NCBI GenBank assembly: GCA_026874595.1
Contig: CM049310.1
Coordinates: forward strand, 37,711,558-37,775,557
Source of the DNA: Sipunculus nudus
Lineage: Eukaryota; Annelida; Sipuncula; Golfingiida; Sipunculidae
Direction of reading: 5' to 3'
DNA: 64,000 nt
The position numbers and the translations under genes were made by a program. Every line of letters begins with the position of its first letter. The stretch's first letter is position 1. A model generated the notes under the pieces. It did no database searches, was not told the origin of the DNA, and saw nothing but the letters and a program-made list of their open reading frames with translations. Below, in pieces: positions 1 to 11,800 of this stretch.

Positions 1-285
1 TCCCTCCAGCATGGACGCTATCATGACTCGTTGAGTCATTTTCGTATACAAGTCAGTTTTTCAGATAAAATTGAGGTTGTGACATGCACCTGAAGAGTTA
101 CCGTGACCTTTCTTTAATAATACTGAAATTATACTATTCACACGAAAGAGAATTCCCATGAGTGGAGCAATGCAAGGTTGTTCCGAAATTTAGCACCGAT
201 GGATCCGGATATATGTTCAAAACTTATGGCACTATGTTAAATACTTATCTGTACGTTATATCTAAACTCATATTTCATATTAAAG

Positions 286-928
286 GTTGACCTGCGGTTC
301 AAACATAAGCTGACAGGTGTGAGAATAAAGGGACATTCTGACGTGGATCGCTGGGTCACCAAGTTCATGATTCAGATGAGTATCGACGGTGAAACATGGA
401 CGACTAACACCGATTCTGACGGAAATGAAGTGGTAAGTAAGCTTAAAGTTTCCATACATTTACTGATTAATTCACTGACCGTTGAACTTGAATAATTAAT
501 GGGTTTAATATTTAACAGTCTATAAATATCAAATGTCATACGGTATTCGACCTACTTCTAAAACTGTCATTGTAATGTAATACTTAAGTGTGCACGGTAG
601 TGAAATCATATTGACTAACAAATTGAGTTCCCTTGTTAATGTGCAGTCATGTTAGGTCAATCATAAGTGATAAAGCAGCCTCTCTTGGTTCCACTTACTG
701 TACACTTGAAATGTCACCTGAGCATTTCAACATCTTGGAACATTGTTACTAAGAGACGTTATGATAAAAATTTTGTGTGACGTCACCAGCTGTATGACGG
801 TAACAAGGACCGTGACACACTGCGGAGTCACTTCTGGTCTCCCCCGGTACTTGCACGTTACCTGAAACTGATGATCGTGGAATCAAACGGGGATCCTGCC
901 CTTCGCTTTGACGTCCATGGATGCACCG
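286..928 (+). CDS. Discoidin (F5/8 type C) domain, two exons of a partial gene
   Basis: Two exons encode most of one discoidin domain, an extracellular beta-sandwich that usually binds carbohydrate or phospholipid. Exon 286-432 (49 codons) follows a TAAAG acceptor and ends at GTAAGT. It reads VDLRFKHKLTGVRIKG and later WVTKFMIQMSIDG, the usual core strands. Exon 790-928 starts after CACCAG and ends at GTAGGT in phase 1. It carries SPPVLARYLKLMIVE and closes with FDVHGC, matching the family's C-terminal 'ARYIRL...GC' signature. The domain start and any signal peptide lie upstream of the window. The phase-1 end joins the lectin exon at 2183 in frame, so this is one gene. The long second intron (929-2182) is filled with simple repeats. 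Codons are open and the splice signals good, so it is probably functional. Domain call secure; gene identity unknown. Confidence 0.85.
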
Positions 929-1233
929 GTAGGTATGAAAGACAGTGTAAATGAAATACATTTTATTATACATAATGCCATATTTTAGCCCTTAATTAAT
1001 GGAAAAACCAAGTGCTAATTCAATGCCAAACCTTTCAACGCTTAGCCCTGTTTGAAAATATGGCACATAGTATTGATATTTTACGATAATTTCTAAATGA
1101 CTCTTGGAAATGATTAAGGAATGTCACAATGTACAAGCAAGAACAAGTGAATATTTCACCTACAGGGGATATATAGTAATAGAAACATAGTTATAATAAT
1201 AAATAAACTAATATTATAATAGTAATAATAATA

Positions 1234-1268
<35 letters not shown>

Positions 1269-2182
1269 CAGTCCAGACTGGTACTGTTTCTTTAATCAGT
1301 TATTACCCCCCCCCCCCCCCTTTAACAGTTATGTGTCAAATATGAGGGGAAATGTGCGATACTTCCTAATTTATCATGTTCACAGAAGAATCACTTCACA
1401 CACATTTTTTTTACATCAGCGTTCTTGCAGTGTCAGAACGCCAGTGATATTCTGACCAGTCATGCAAAGGCGTGCATTTCAGGGCCCAGGGCCATCTAAG
1501 TTTACAGGAATCCCTGGAGGGGGGGGGGGACAATGGCCCCTGATTGTGAGGGTGGGATGTATGTCTTACACAGCATGAAACAACCTGAAATGCCCTTTCC
1601 ATGATTTCCATACTTTTACAACGGTCTCGTTAAAATATAGGCGCTTACACTGACGTGAATATATTGAGTTACCTAAATATGTATCTTTTCATTTACCACT
1701 GGTTATAGAATTTAATGTTAATATAACCTGCATAATCTGTTATGTAACGTGAATAAAAAACAATCTTTCACCCAGACCTATGTAAGACATAGAAATATTT
1801 TTAATATCTTTAAGACCGCATTTCAAATATAAATCTATTATAAATGTCCGGCTGGATGGTTCGCCCTGGCCGTATACGTATCAAGTATCCGTGTTACATT
1901 TTAGAGGTCAAAACTGAAATAAAGATATATTTCACTGTACTGTTATTAACCGTTGAATATAATCGATTGTATAAAATATATATTTCAATGACATAATTAC
2001 TTGAAATACACTCGTGTATATATATATATATATTATCATTATTATTTTTATTTTTCGTGCACTTACAGTTCGGTGATCCTGTGCTTTACGAATTATTTCC
2101 GCCAGTGCATTACAGACACATGTTATTCCAGTTTAAAATAATTCATCTGGTATGGATACTTTCTTGTGGCCACGTCTTACAG
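929..2182 (+). other. Intron with (TA)n, poly-C and a duplicated 140-bp block
   Basis: Intron between the discoidin and lectin exons. It holds (TA)n at about 1236-1266 and 2015-2032, poly-C at 1307-1321, poly-G near 1517-1527, and the first copy of the block repeated at 2582. No coding signal was seen. Confidence 0.6.
1297..1437 (+). repeat. 140-bp direct repeat, copy 1
   Basis: The block starts CAGTTATTACCCC, continues with 'TTTAACAGTTATGTGTC' and ends TTCTTGCAGTGTCAGA. It recurs almost identically at 2582-2727, differing mainly in poly-C and CA-repeat length. The near identity implies a recent duplication or a young dispersed repeat. Confidence 0.85.
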
Positions 2183-2392
2183 ATTCATCATTAGAGTACG
2201 CTACGGCTTACCAGAGCTCTGTCCTGATGGGAGGATTTGCTGAGCTAGCTGTGGATGGAAACTCTAACGGAGAATTCAAGGGAGGAAGTTGCACCCACAC
2301 CATGGAGGAGCGACACCCATGGTGGGCCGTGGACATGGGTCGCGAGATGGTGCTTGATGGCCTCCGGATTGTTAACAGGGCGGACTGCTGCG
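2183..2392 (+). CDS. F-type lectin (fucolectin) domain, N-terminal exon
   Basis: The exon follows a TCTTACAG acceptor. It takes one base from the preceding exon (G|AT = Asp), in phase with the discoidin exon at 790-928. It contains the hallmark F-type lectin stretch: a VDGN motif, then GGSCTHT, PWWAVDMG and NRADCCG, the family's Ca- and fucose-binding scaffold including the adjacent-cysteine pair. It ends at GTGGGT (2393) in phase 1; GTAATA at 2397 is an alternative donor. The second half of the lectin fold, with its remaining cysteines, was not found downstream. It lies beyond a long intron that I could not resolve, or has been lost. F-type lectins are fucose-binding, often immune-recognition proteins; a discoidin plus F-lectin fusion suggests a secreted recognition protein (inference). 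Confidence 0.85.
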
Positions 2393-2407
2393 GTGGGTAA
2401 TAAGTAC

Positions 2408-2485
2408 TGCTGTAATATGCTTCTGTGGCTCAGGGGTAGAGCACAAAATTAAAAGATAGTGAGTTCGAATCTCAGCCGCGGGGGT
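2408..2485 (+). repeat. tRNA-derived SINE head
   Basis: An A-box-like stretch (GTGGCTCAGGGGTAGAGC, 2425-2442) is followed about 20 bases later by a B-box-like GAGTTCGAATCTC (2461-2473), as in a tRNA gene. The arms do not fold into a clean cloverleaf, so a SINE head is likelier than a working tRNA gene. It is followed by about 90 bases and then the repeat at 2582. Confidence 0.5.
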
Positions 2486-2581
2486 GAGATTTTCACGGTC
2501 GACCCTCACCAGGAGTTAGCGCTATACAGGCCAAATGTGGGGGCCGTGCTCAACGGCCGTGTTGCACTCACAACGATTGCC

Positions 2582-2727
2582 GCAGTTATTACCCCCCCCC
2601 CCCTTTAACAGTTATGTGTCAAATATGAGGGGAAATGTGCGATACTTCCTAATTTATCATGTTCACAGAAGAATCACTTACACACACACACACATTTTTT
2701 TTACATCAGCGTTCTTGCAGTGTCAGA
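2582..2727 (+). repeat. 140-bp direct repeat, copy 2
   Basis: Near-identical to 1297-1437, in the same orientation. It directly follows a tRNA-like segment, so it may be the tail of a SINE whose tRNA-like head is kept only in this copy (inference). Confidence 0.85.
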
Positions 2728-2842
2728 TATCTTTCCCATATATATATATATACATATATATAGAAGGTAGAAGATAGAGTTACCCTCCGTTTTAAAGTGC
2801 GCTATGGCCTACAGACTAGCCAGAGCGGTATAACACTGATGA

Positions 2843-2903
<61 letters not shown>

Positions 2904-4439
2904 GAAAAGTTTATTCATTAGAAAGACAAAACATGCCCTTGTACGAAGTACCATCTGTTGTCAGTTATCCAAACGAGCGTCCGCAATGGTGTATATAAAC
3001 TGATATAATTCTTTTATGTTCAAAGAATATAAACCGGTTTTTTTTACATTTAACTTGGTCATAAACATTTTTTTTAGGGGGGGGGGGTGCATTGACAAAA
3101 AATTACTGAAACTACATTTATACTCTATCAGCAAAGAAGCTGTACCTTCAAAGAAAAAAAACAGGAGATACCTCACATCGGTTGTGACAAATACATAGGG
3201 CGCCATCTAGGTGTGGCATATGGAACGACCAAAATGTCCTCCAGCAGATCTTCTCGGAACACCTCGGCCGAATCCGTTGACAACTAGCCTCACAGATGCA
3301 CATAGGGAGCGGCCAAAGCCGCCATGGAAGGTATTCCGGCAAGGCAAGTTCAAGGCCAGGTAAACTGTACACCAGGTCCTGTTGCACGCTGTGTAAAAGC
3401 TAAAAAAATGTATTTTATGTACAGGTACTGCCAGTCCTCAAATTTTCTCTTTTAGAGGGAACAATACCTCAAAAGTGTTTTTTTTCCGGTATCGTGTGTC
3501 GGTTTTAATTTAAAATGAAATTCAGGATATTTTTATTAAATCATCAATTAAAACATCAGTTTTAAGTGTAGATGGACATATTATAGAGTAAAACAAGTAA
3601 AACAACCTTTAGAGGTTATGTCATGCAGTTCAAAATTAGCCCGCTAAAATGTCTGGCTCTTACTCGGTGCTGAAAATAGCGTAAATAATTAAAAAAAAAA
3701 TTAAAATGAAATGGAAATGAAGGTCAACGATACAATATGTAAATCATCAAAAAGAACACTGTAACAGGTACACTGTATGTGTCCAGTATGGGTTTTAAAC
3801 AACTTTGTAATTGATTTTAGATGTATGGAGTTGTCCCTGTGATGCTACATTAAAGGGACATAATCAGGAGCAATATTATGCCTACTCTTCCACATTATCG
3901 TTCAGTTTTGCTTTATACAAAAGTTTACCAGCAAAAACATCCCAGCACACAGGCTCAGTACCTCACATACGGCGTTTAGCACCTTGTTATTGCTCTGGGT
4001 GTTGGTAAACACAGCCCACGTGTTTTTTTTTTTATACCAAAACAATCCCGCGTGGCCGGAGGTCTGAAAATGAGCCGCAACACGTGATGTTTCAGCCAGC
4101 AGTAACATGTGTTTCATTTTTAGGGCCAAGAAGTCAGGGAATCTCCAGATTGACAGGTTTTGTAGCCCGGCGATGCATGCGCTGTTCTTGTTTATACCTT
4201 TGATCGCGCCCGGTCCACATTTTATACAATGGTAAGCAAACGGTTTCAGGGCAATAGTTTGGCAGGTATCAATTCATTTTAAAGGAAAGAGACTAATATT
4301 ATCTGTCAATTCATCATGCTTTATAGGTGATTTCAAATTTGTGACTATGTGATAGCTCTAAAAAGATTCTGTGCATCGGGTTATTTTAAAGGAGAGAATT
4401 AATATTACTTGTTTTCAAGAAACTCTTTAAAAATGATAA
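2728..4439. other. Repeat-rich non-coding stretch
   Basis: Holds a 55-base (TA)n at 2847-2901, T and G runs near 3060-3090 and AT-rich filler. Short open frames here lack support. The missing second half of the F-type lectin was looked for and not found. Confidence 0.5.
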
Positions 4440-5560
4440 TGAATTAAGTGGCATAGCCACATAGCTGGAGGATTTGGCCGAATTTTTTGTTCAACACACC
4501 ACAAGTGATTCAGAAAATAGAATCGTACATATATTACTTTCTCTTGAAAAATCAACATATAATGTTATTTATATATACTGTCCAACCAACGTATCGACAG
4601 ACCAGCATTACTGAAACAATAAGAGGATTATCTTTTGGTTGATGAATTTGTTATTCATAACTATTTTGGTAAACTGAGGGAGATTTTAATGTTAAGGAAC
4701 ATATGGGTCCAGACAAACAGAGAAGGAGTAATGTTATCAATGATTGTTTGGTTTGAAATAATGAATTTAATGTTTTCAATTACAAGTACATGATGTAAGA
4801 CGAATATAGAATTGGACCAAATTATGTAAGGCCGTTTAATTTCTGTTTTAATGTGTCAAATGACTCAGATCGTGAGAACCATGTAATCTGACCACGGTTC
4901 CCTATTGGCAGAAATAGATTATAACAATATTCCTAAAGTTCCAGGATACTGATATTTTAATTGTTCTGTTTTAAAAGATGAATAATAAAATAAAATCGTA
5001 GGGGCATTTTGATATTATTGGCAGGGACAGAGGGCAAATCAACCGATTTATGAAAATGGTGGGATTTGGGTGAACTTAAGATAAAAGCTATAATTAGAGA
5101 CTATTGTAAAGCAAAGGTAAAATCCACAAGGCGAACATGTAATTTTCCCAATTGTTAAAGCATGGACGCCATGGTTGAAACAATTTTAAATTTGGAAACC
5201 AATCTGCACAACGTCCATTCGGTGCAAGGTTGAATATCGGGAGAGGGGAGAACACATGAGTTAATTCTTTGAGAGCTTAGAAAAAATGCGGTTGGTGGGT
5301 GATTTGAAGGATGAGCGGGGACGGGTGCATTCAGGATTTGATTCAATGTGAGGGGTCGAGGTCTCTTTTTACCAAATTCTTTACAAGTACGAACAAACAG
5401 ACATCATTTTTTTAATAATCTATCCGTCAATCTGAGCCCGACATCCGTGGCTTTGAGTGAAGGCAAGAAACCTTTAGAAGAGGCAACAAAGGCACTAAAA
5501 GATTTGAATTTGGTGAAAGTCCAGGCATTGATGGCTTGACCGACGATGGGTCCATGCAGC
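4440..5560 (+). pseudogene. Degenerate L1-like LINE: endonuclease and start of reverse transcriptase
   Basis: Relic of a non-LTR retrotransposon read across several frames. An APE-type endonuclease signature GDFN is at 4679-4690 (GDFNVKEHMG), and the catalytic SDH motif is at 4887-4895. The N-terminal reverse-transcriptase signature follows: a leader like LEEATKALKDLN, then GESPGIDGLTD at 5512 on, equivalent to the 'NKSPGxDG' block. Order and spacing fit the EN-RT ORF2 of L1-like elements. Many stops and frameshifts interrupt it and the catalytic palm was not seen, so it is dead and 3'-truncated. Clade assignment is tentative. Confidence 0.7.
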
Positions 5561-7825
5561 TGTGCATGTAATATCGCTCACCCGGTGTATACTTTGTGTC
5601 AGCTACCCGTTGTACAGTACCCCGGATTTTTGCCATGTCTGTAATGCAAAAGAATCTAATATAAGATATATAAGATATATCAGATGTATGTATACAGTTG
5701 TTAGATTTCATATCAAATACAGGGAGTTATGTGTTATGGATTAGCAGATATATCAGTATTAGTATCCTAATAGTTTTATCCACTTTCTATTCTAAAAATA
5801 TTGTAACTAGTGGAACTATACAGGAACACTTTTCCAGGAAATGTAAAGGGGATCAACGTTAGCAGAATTGGTGTTATAATCATGTATTGTGTAGAATCAA
5901 TGATAAATTCAATATTTCAATACTTATAAAGAGGGAGGGGTGTGTCATATGTTCATTGTTTTGTATCTATGATAAATATTGTGCGCGGATATGAGTGTAT
6001 ATCCGTTAATATTTAAATGTTCATCACGCTAAGGTTTACCTTCAAGATGAAGAGCGAAGTTTCGGAAAGACACTTTATTTATTTTTTTATTTATTGATGT
6101 GTTTCATTATCTACGTAATTAGGTTCAGGGTTTTCGTTATCATGTTAAGATATTTTAAAGAACCAGTACTAGAGTCTGATGTGATAACATGATTTGATTA
6201 TAACATTTAATTATAATCTCTTCTGAGACATTTTAAGTTTCGTAAGATGTAAAATTTCGCGATGATTACATTTTGAACGTTTCGCTAAGGTTTAAGTTTC
6301 GCGATCGTACCCGAACCTTTTAAATCGAAGTACAGCATTTTTTTTTTATTTAATTAAAAAAAAAAGAATAAATTAGTAACCCTGCGCGAAGCGAGGATTA
6401 TTGTTTTCACTCGATTCTTTGTGTGTGTGTGTATGTGCAGACGATATCTGAAGACTGTATCACGGATGTTATTGATATTTATCATATAGGTTGGTATTGT
6501 AAGTGTTCACGAAGTTCAATTTTGGTGTAAATCCAAGCGAAAATAACCCCAGAGTGAGTGTTTTATTGGGTTTTATAGCACATGTTACCACTTGTTTTTA
6601 CTGTTCTGGTTGAGTAATCGTAATTTGGCACACCGGTGTAAAGACTTAAGATTACCCCCTCCCCCATTCAGGTTACCCCCCGGTAATCTGAAACCGATTT
6701 CAGACTACCCCCGGGGATAGCCTGACTCTGATTTCACGTTACCCCCCCCCCCCCCCTTCCTGTTCAGATTACCCCCCCCCCCCCACCTCCCTGATCACGC
6801 TTATGTGATTGCTTTTTGTGTAAGTCGGAGCTCACCGCTCCTGATATATTTTCATCCTCAGCTGGCTGGTGATATAGTGGTCAGCTCCGTCGGGCCGTAC
6901 ATGTGTGTCTATGTCCTTAACCACTTCATAACACATATTATCTCAAAAAAGTTACTTACATCCCATTTTAAATAACTTGGCAAGGTTTTGGTCACACTTA
7001 CTTGATTTTTATACTTTTTATGATTTTTAACGCTCGTCTTATAGACGGATCGTATTATAGTACTGGCATATATGTCGGTCCGTCCAAAAAACATTGGACG
7101 ATAACCAGGAAAATAGCTGCAGTATGCTTTTCTGTTGCCGTATTTCGTGATCACAAAAGAAAACAATTAAATTATGGATGTATTTATCATATCAGTTAAT
7201 GTGCAAGACTGCATGTTTCATGTTTAGTTGGTGTATTAATAATCTTACCGGAAAGAGAGTGTTTTGTACCTTTTCTACTGCAGGGATAATGACAATTTAA
7301 TAATAATAATCACCATCGTTAATTTTACTACTGTTATCATGATAAATAGTGGTAGTAGTAGTTGTTGTTGTTGCTTTTGTTGTCAGGTCACTTAAGTTAA
7401 TGTATAAGATAAGTAATAATCATAAGTAAACATTTTTTTTGGGGGGGGGGATAATCTGAAATCATTTTAGATTAACCACGGGGGTTATCTCTGAAATCGG
7501 TTTCAAGTTACGGGGGGGGGGGGGGTTATCTGAAATCGATTTAGATTACCCCCCCCCCCGGTAATTTTAAAGGGGGATTATCTGAAATCGCTACACCTTG
7601 GCAGAGCGCTCGGATCAATAAGTTCATAGGTCACAAGTTCGGAGGTAAAGGGGCACGCTTGCGTGTCGAAGCTAATGGAGATTTATAGGGCTATAAAGCA
7701 CTTTGCTTATCATGAATAGTCAGTAGTTTTCAGTGTAGTCCAGTATAAAGGGGCTCAATTCCCAAATACACAGATCACAGGGGAACCAGAGACACCAGAG
7801 CCCGCAAATTTACCAAGGAAAACAG
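5561..7825. other. Non-coding with GATTACCCC-type poly-C/G arrays
   Basis: No gene seen. At 6645-6790 several units combine GATTACCCC with CTGAAATCG-like text, separated by poly-C. Related units appear with poly-G at 7438-7600, mostly in the opposite orientation. The stretch 6370-6530 (GCGCGAAGCGAGG followed by TG repeats) looks like a dispersed repeat, but the family was not identified. Confidence 0.5.
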
Positions 7826-8270
7826 AGTGTACCTGCCCTTCTACGGCATAAGTTCACCTTTTTATCCAACTTCCACCCGGAACCTATCACCCACCACGGC
7901 AAGCGATTCCCCACCAGTGAACAGCTTTTCATGTATTTCAAGGCGGAGATGTTCCAGGACGAATGAATCGCCGATCAAATACTGAAAGCCAGGACCCCAG
8001 GCCAAGCCAAACACCTAGGTCGCCAGGTTTCGGGGTTCTCTGATGAACGGTGGTTGGGGGAGGAAGGAGGAAAAAACGTTTAAAGCATTTATTGCTAAAT
8101 TTTCTTCAACCCCCGAACTTTCTGAGACCCTTCTCAAGACCGGCACCAAACATTTGGAGGAAGCCTCTGAAACAGACACCATCTGGGGTATCGCCCTCCC
8201 GATAACCGGCCCTAAAGTCCACAACAACACAAGTGGAGGGGACTCAACCTTTCGGGGGGGGGGGGGGGGG
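7826..8270 (+). pseudogene. Broken NADAR-family (YbiA-like) gene fragment
   Basis: Reading across frames gives a recognisable NADAR domain, a family of N-glycosidases and ADP-ribose-related hydrolases. It begins YLPFYGISSPF, then NFHPEPITHHGKRFPTSEQL, KAEMFQDE, a stop, then QILKARTPGQAKHLGRQV. It continues from 8043 in another frame with AKFSSTPELSETLLKTGTKH and IWGIALPITG. Lesions: a 1-base loss in a T run (7859-7863), an in-frame TGA at 7964-7966, and a frame change near 8075-8090 after DERWLGEE. It has no introns, which suits a retrocopy or transferred gene. It abuts a 20-base poly-G tract and a SINE. Family call good; non-functional. Confidence 0.75.
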
Positions 8271-8368
8271 GGGGCTTGGGGGGCTTGATGAGCGTCAGGG
8301 CGGAACTAATGAAGAAAAAAAAAACAAAATCGGGTCCCACACCCTCCCAAATGTAAGTAGTTTAAACT

Positions 8369-8527
8369 GTTACGGGGTGACATAAAAGCGGACCGAACTG
8401 TCTCGCTAGTGAAGCTTGCTTTGCTAGCGAAGCGGAGGGTTCGCCGGACTGGTACGCCACCGACCTGGGTTCGAGACCGGGATCGGCCCAGGATTTTTCC
8501 CCTCAACAATTTGCCTTCGTAACAAAA
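8369..8527 (+). repeat. tRNA-derived SINE, copy 1
   Basis: Starts GTTACGGGGTGACATAAAAG and carries an A-box-like TAGCGAAGCGG followed by a B-box GGGTTCGAGACC, ending near CCTTCGTAACAAAA. A second full copy lies at 8654 and a truncated one at 15760. Confidence 0.7.
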
Positions 8528-8653
8528 TTGGGGCTTGTCCGACGTGACAGTTAACTTTGTGGCCCAGGGAGTAAGCTCACCAAAGTGTGACTCCTGAGGA
8601 TAATTAATCTTGTTCTGATAGCAGAACGCTCTTGGGGGGGGGGGGGGGGGGGT

Positions 8654-8822
8654 GTTACGGGGTGACATAAAAGCGGACCGAACTGTCTCGCTAGTGAAGC
8701 TTGCTTTTCTAGCGAAGCGGTTGGTACGCCGGACTTGTACGCCACCAACATGGGTTCGAAACCGGGATCGGCCCAATGTTCCCCCCCCCCCAAAAAAAAA
8801 ATTTCCCTTGTAACAAAACATA
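8654..8822 (+). repeat. tRNA-derived SINE, copy 2
   Basis: Same unit as 8369-8527, with A-box TAGCGAAGCGGTTGGTA and B-box GGGTTCGAAACC and a poly-C/poly-A tail. A 20-base G run (about 8635-8652) precedes it. Copies 1 and 2 are only 285 bases apart in the same orientation. Confidence 0.7.
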
Positions 8823-11800
8823 AGTAATCAAAACTGCAAAAGTAGCAAATACGCACACCACGTCCAACAGGTATGCACAAGACCAAAAAGGTATAAATAA
8901 AACTATTTTTTTCAGTTTTCAAATTGCAATAACCTACAAAACTATTTAAAATGCATGTAATACTTTCGGAAATAGAAAAAAAACATAACAATATCTAAAA
9001 GGACAAATAAGAACACAAATTTTATCCATATTAATAACGACACAATCTAGAACCAAAAACAGACCGGATAGCCCCAAAATAGTAAAACTAAAGATCTGTT
9101 CAACCTTCTTGAATCCAGATAAAATTAAAATAACCTAAAAAATTTCCTTCTAAAAATACAAAAGGAACTTAAAAGTTTCACATGAATACAAATAATTATT
9201 ACCCCCTTTATAACGTGTCAGACAAGAGAGCAGCTTCAGTGCACAGCCCACCCAGTGGGAGCTGCTATTTTTTTTCCCTGACAAAAAAGGGGTTTGTTAA
9301 AATAATTAAAACTAATACAAACACCACACGGCTCAGTGCCTACGCGATGTGATCCAGAATCTCTCGCTTGCCATTCTAGTTCGCCTTATAAATTAAGTTT
9401 CTAAATATCTTTGAACTTGTTTTATGCACCAATATCTTGAACATAACGCAAATAACAATACGGATCAAAGATGGTGTGCTCCCAGGTCTCGCCACCTCGC
9501 TAAGTATTATCAAGAATTTACATAATTCTTCTTCCCAAGGTCAACTCTACACCTAAAGGAATTCTATTTATTTAGGTGGAAAACAGAGTTCAGCATTTTC
9601 ACTGCATACAATTCAATGGCTGCTATAAAGAATGTTGAAAATGGAAGAAAATACCAATTGAAACATATAAGAGTTCTGATGTGGATGTGGAAATGTCTCA
9701 AAAAGTATTTTTCAAAGGTACAGTTGCACAACACAGTGCTAGGAACAGATTCACATAAGGTAAATCAAATGTATTTAACAGCATTTTGCTCTTTAGTGAG
9801 ATTAATAAAGGACACAAATCTTACCTGTGAACATATCCCGTTCGACAACAATAGCATTACAAATACAGTCAAATTTAATCGACCACTTTAGTTGTTTACT
9901 GGCAGGAAATTACTAAAAAAGCAGGGTTGACAAACTACCTTCATTAAATGAGACTTGCAGGCCGGCACGCTCGGCAATGTAGGATTTTCCAAAAGATAAA
10001 TAAAACAAAACAGCCATTTGAGTTATAAATCATCAAATGGCCACAATGTTTATCTGAATATCCAATGGTTATTCCTAGGACAAAATATATACTTCCAATT
10101 AAACGTGATGATCATAGGACTATAACAGTGTCCCATTATGTCGATCAATGTTTTGCCCCTAAGCACGTTAAGATGCCTTGATTAAGTGCCGTCCTAGACG
10201 TTGGCCCATGTCTTTTTCATTCATGGCCTTATGGGCCAAATGGGGTTCGTTACATCCAACGGGCCCTGGGGCCACCTACCTTTCCATTTAGGTATCCACC
10301 TATAGTTAAAAGGAATGATAGGTTCAGCACTGACATCTGACAATAGGAACGTTTGAAATAATATTAAAGGTATTAAAATCCGTTGAAAAATCAATTAATC
10401 GATCATGCTCGAGTGATGCGAAAAAAAGTAGCCGAGATAAGTCAACAGGGTGGTGTCGACGAAAAACGATGAAACGGAAGCAATTAAGGATCATAATGTA
10501 ATCCTGCAAGAAAATATAATGAATCACTGAGTACTGAGAAAGACTACATAGCTGTTGACAAGAATATTTATTAGTCTCCCAACACAGCAGCTGGTAATAT
10601 TACGATGAAACGTAGGGAAATATTTGTACAAAACTTAACAATTTGGTTTGCCAAAATTACCAGTAGCCTACACATTGGTGATAAAAAAACGTGCTCAAAG
10701 ATCCAAATTTACATCAGTGTGTGGCTAGTTAGACCCCTTTAGATAAATCCAATATTTCCATCTCAGAGTGTCTGGGAAGAAACTTAAGAATTGTATTAAT
10801 TAAACATTATTCCCATATAGAATGATGACAGTAAAATATCTTAGGATAACTTAGATACGTTTACTTTAATAGCACGGTTGTGGATGCTTGCGAAACACAC
10901 TGACTTAAAACAATGGTCTTAAAAAAATGCCAAAACCCTGTAATGTTTATGAAACGTTGGTCGGGCCAATTAATAATCTTTAACTTTTGAATAAGGACAC
11001 GAATAAAAGTCGGTGTGATGTTGATCCCTTCTTTCTTTGTTACACCATGACTGCATAATGGTCAACAATGCTCAAAGGAGTACAATATCTTACAGGCCCA
11101 TTATACGTAAATGTCACATACGATCACAGGAAATTTAAGTAACGCCTGCAATGTTTGTATATACTTAACCGTCTAAATATATCCATGCAAATACAGATGA
11201 GCGATAGACGACAACGCGCCACAGCTATTGCTCACAGCTGAGTTAAAGATAATTATGATTGAGAACTGAGATTTTGTCAAATATACAGGTGTTCCCCCAA
11301 TAAATTTTCAATGGACATAGAAACATGCACTGAGAACAAGACAAAAGAGGGGTTAGTGTTATATCGTTATTCTATAAAAGTAGTCGACAATACAATGATC
11401 GAGACATCTTATTTAACATCAAGCACCTGTATGATAAAACAAAGGGAATAGGATAATCCATTTCCCTCTTTAATTATATCCGAGGCGTGTTCATTTCAGT
11501 AAGAGTATGGTGTTTCATTGTTCAAGCCTGGTGTCTTGGTTAATTATTATATTCTGTTTTGCGTACATAACGCCTAACGGATTCGCTGAAAAAAGTGTGA
11601 CCAGAGGTATCATAACGCATAAGTATAAGGTTTATAAAATCCTGATCAAAGAGACAGCTTTTACCTTGGATAGCCGAGAGGATCAAGGTGACTTTTGTAG
11701 CAGTCATTTATCATTTGCGACTAACCCTAAGAAACCGGTCAAACACTTCGCTGATAACTGGCTACAGACTCTTCATATTATCAGATAATAACCATATATA

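Noticed and set aside
4125-4230. Possible exon after a TTTTTAG acceptor (AKKSGNLQIDRFCS)
   Set aside because: Does not match the missing half of the F-type lectin or discoidin fold and stops soon after.
9616-9891. 91-residue open frame (+)
   Set aside because: No domain, no splice or promoter context, and composition like the surrounding AT-rich DNA.
11507-11788. Open frame with a hydrophobic, signal-like N-terminus (+)
   Set aside because: No recognisable domain, no matching downstream exon and no similarity to the secreted family; chance remains likely in AT-rich DNA.
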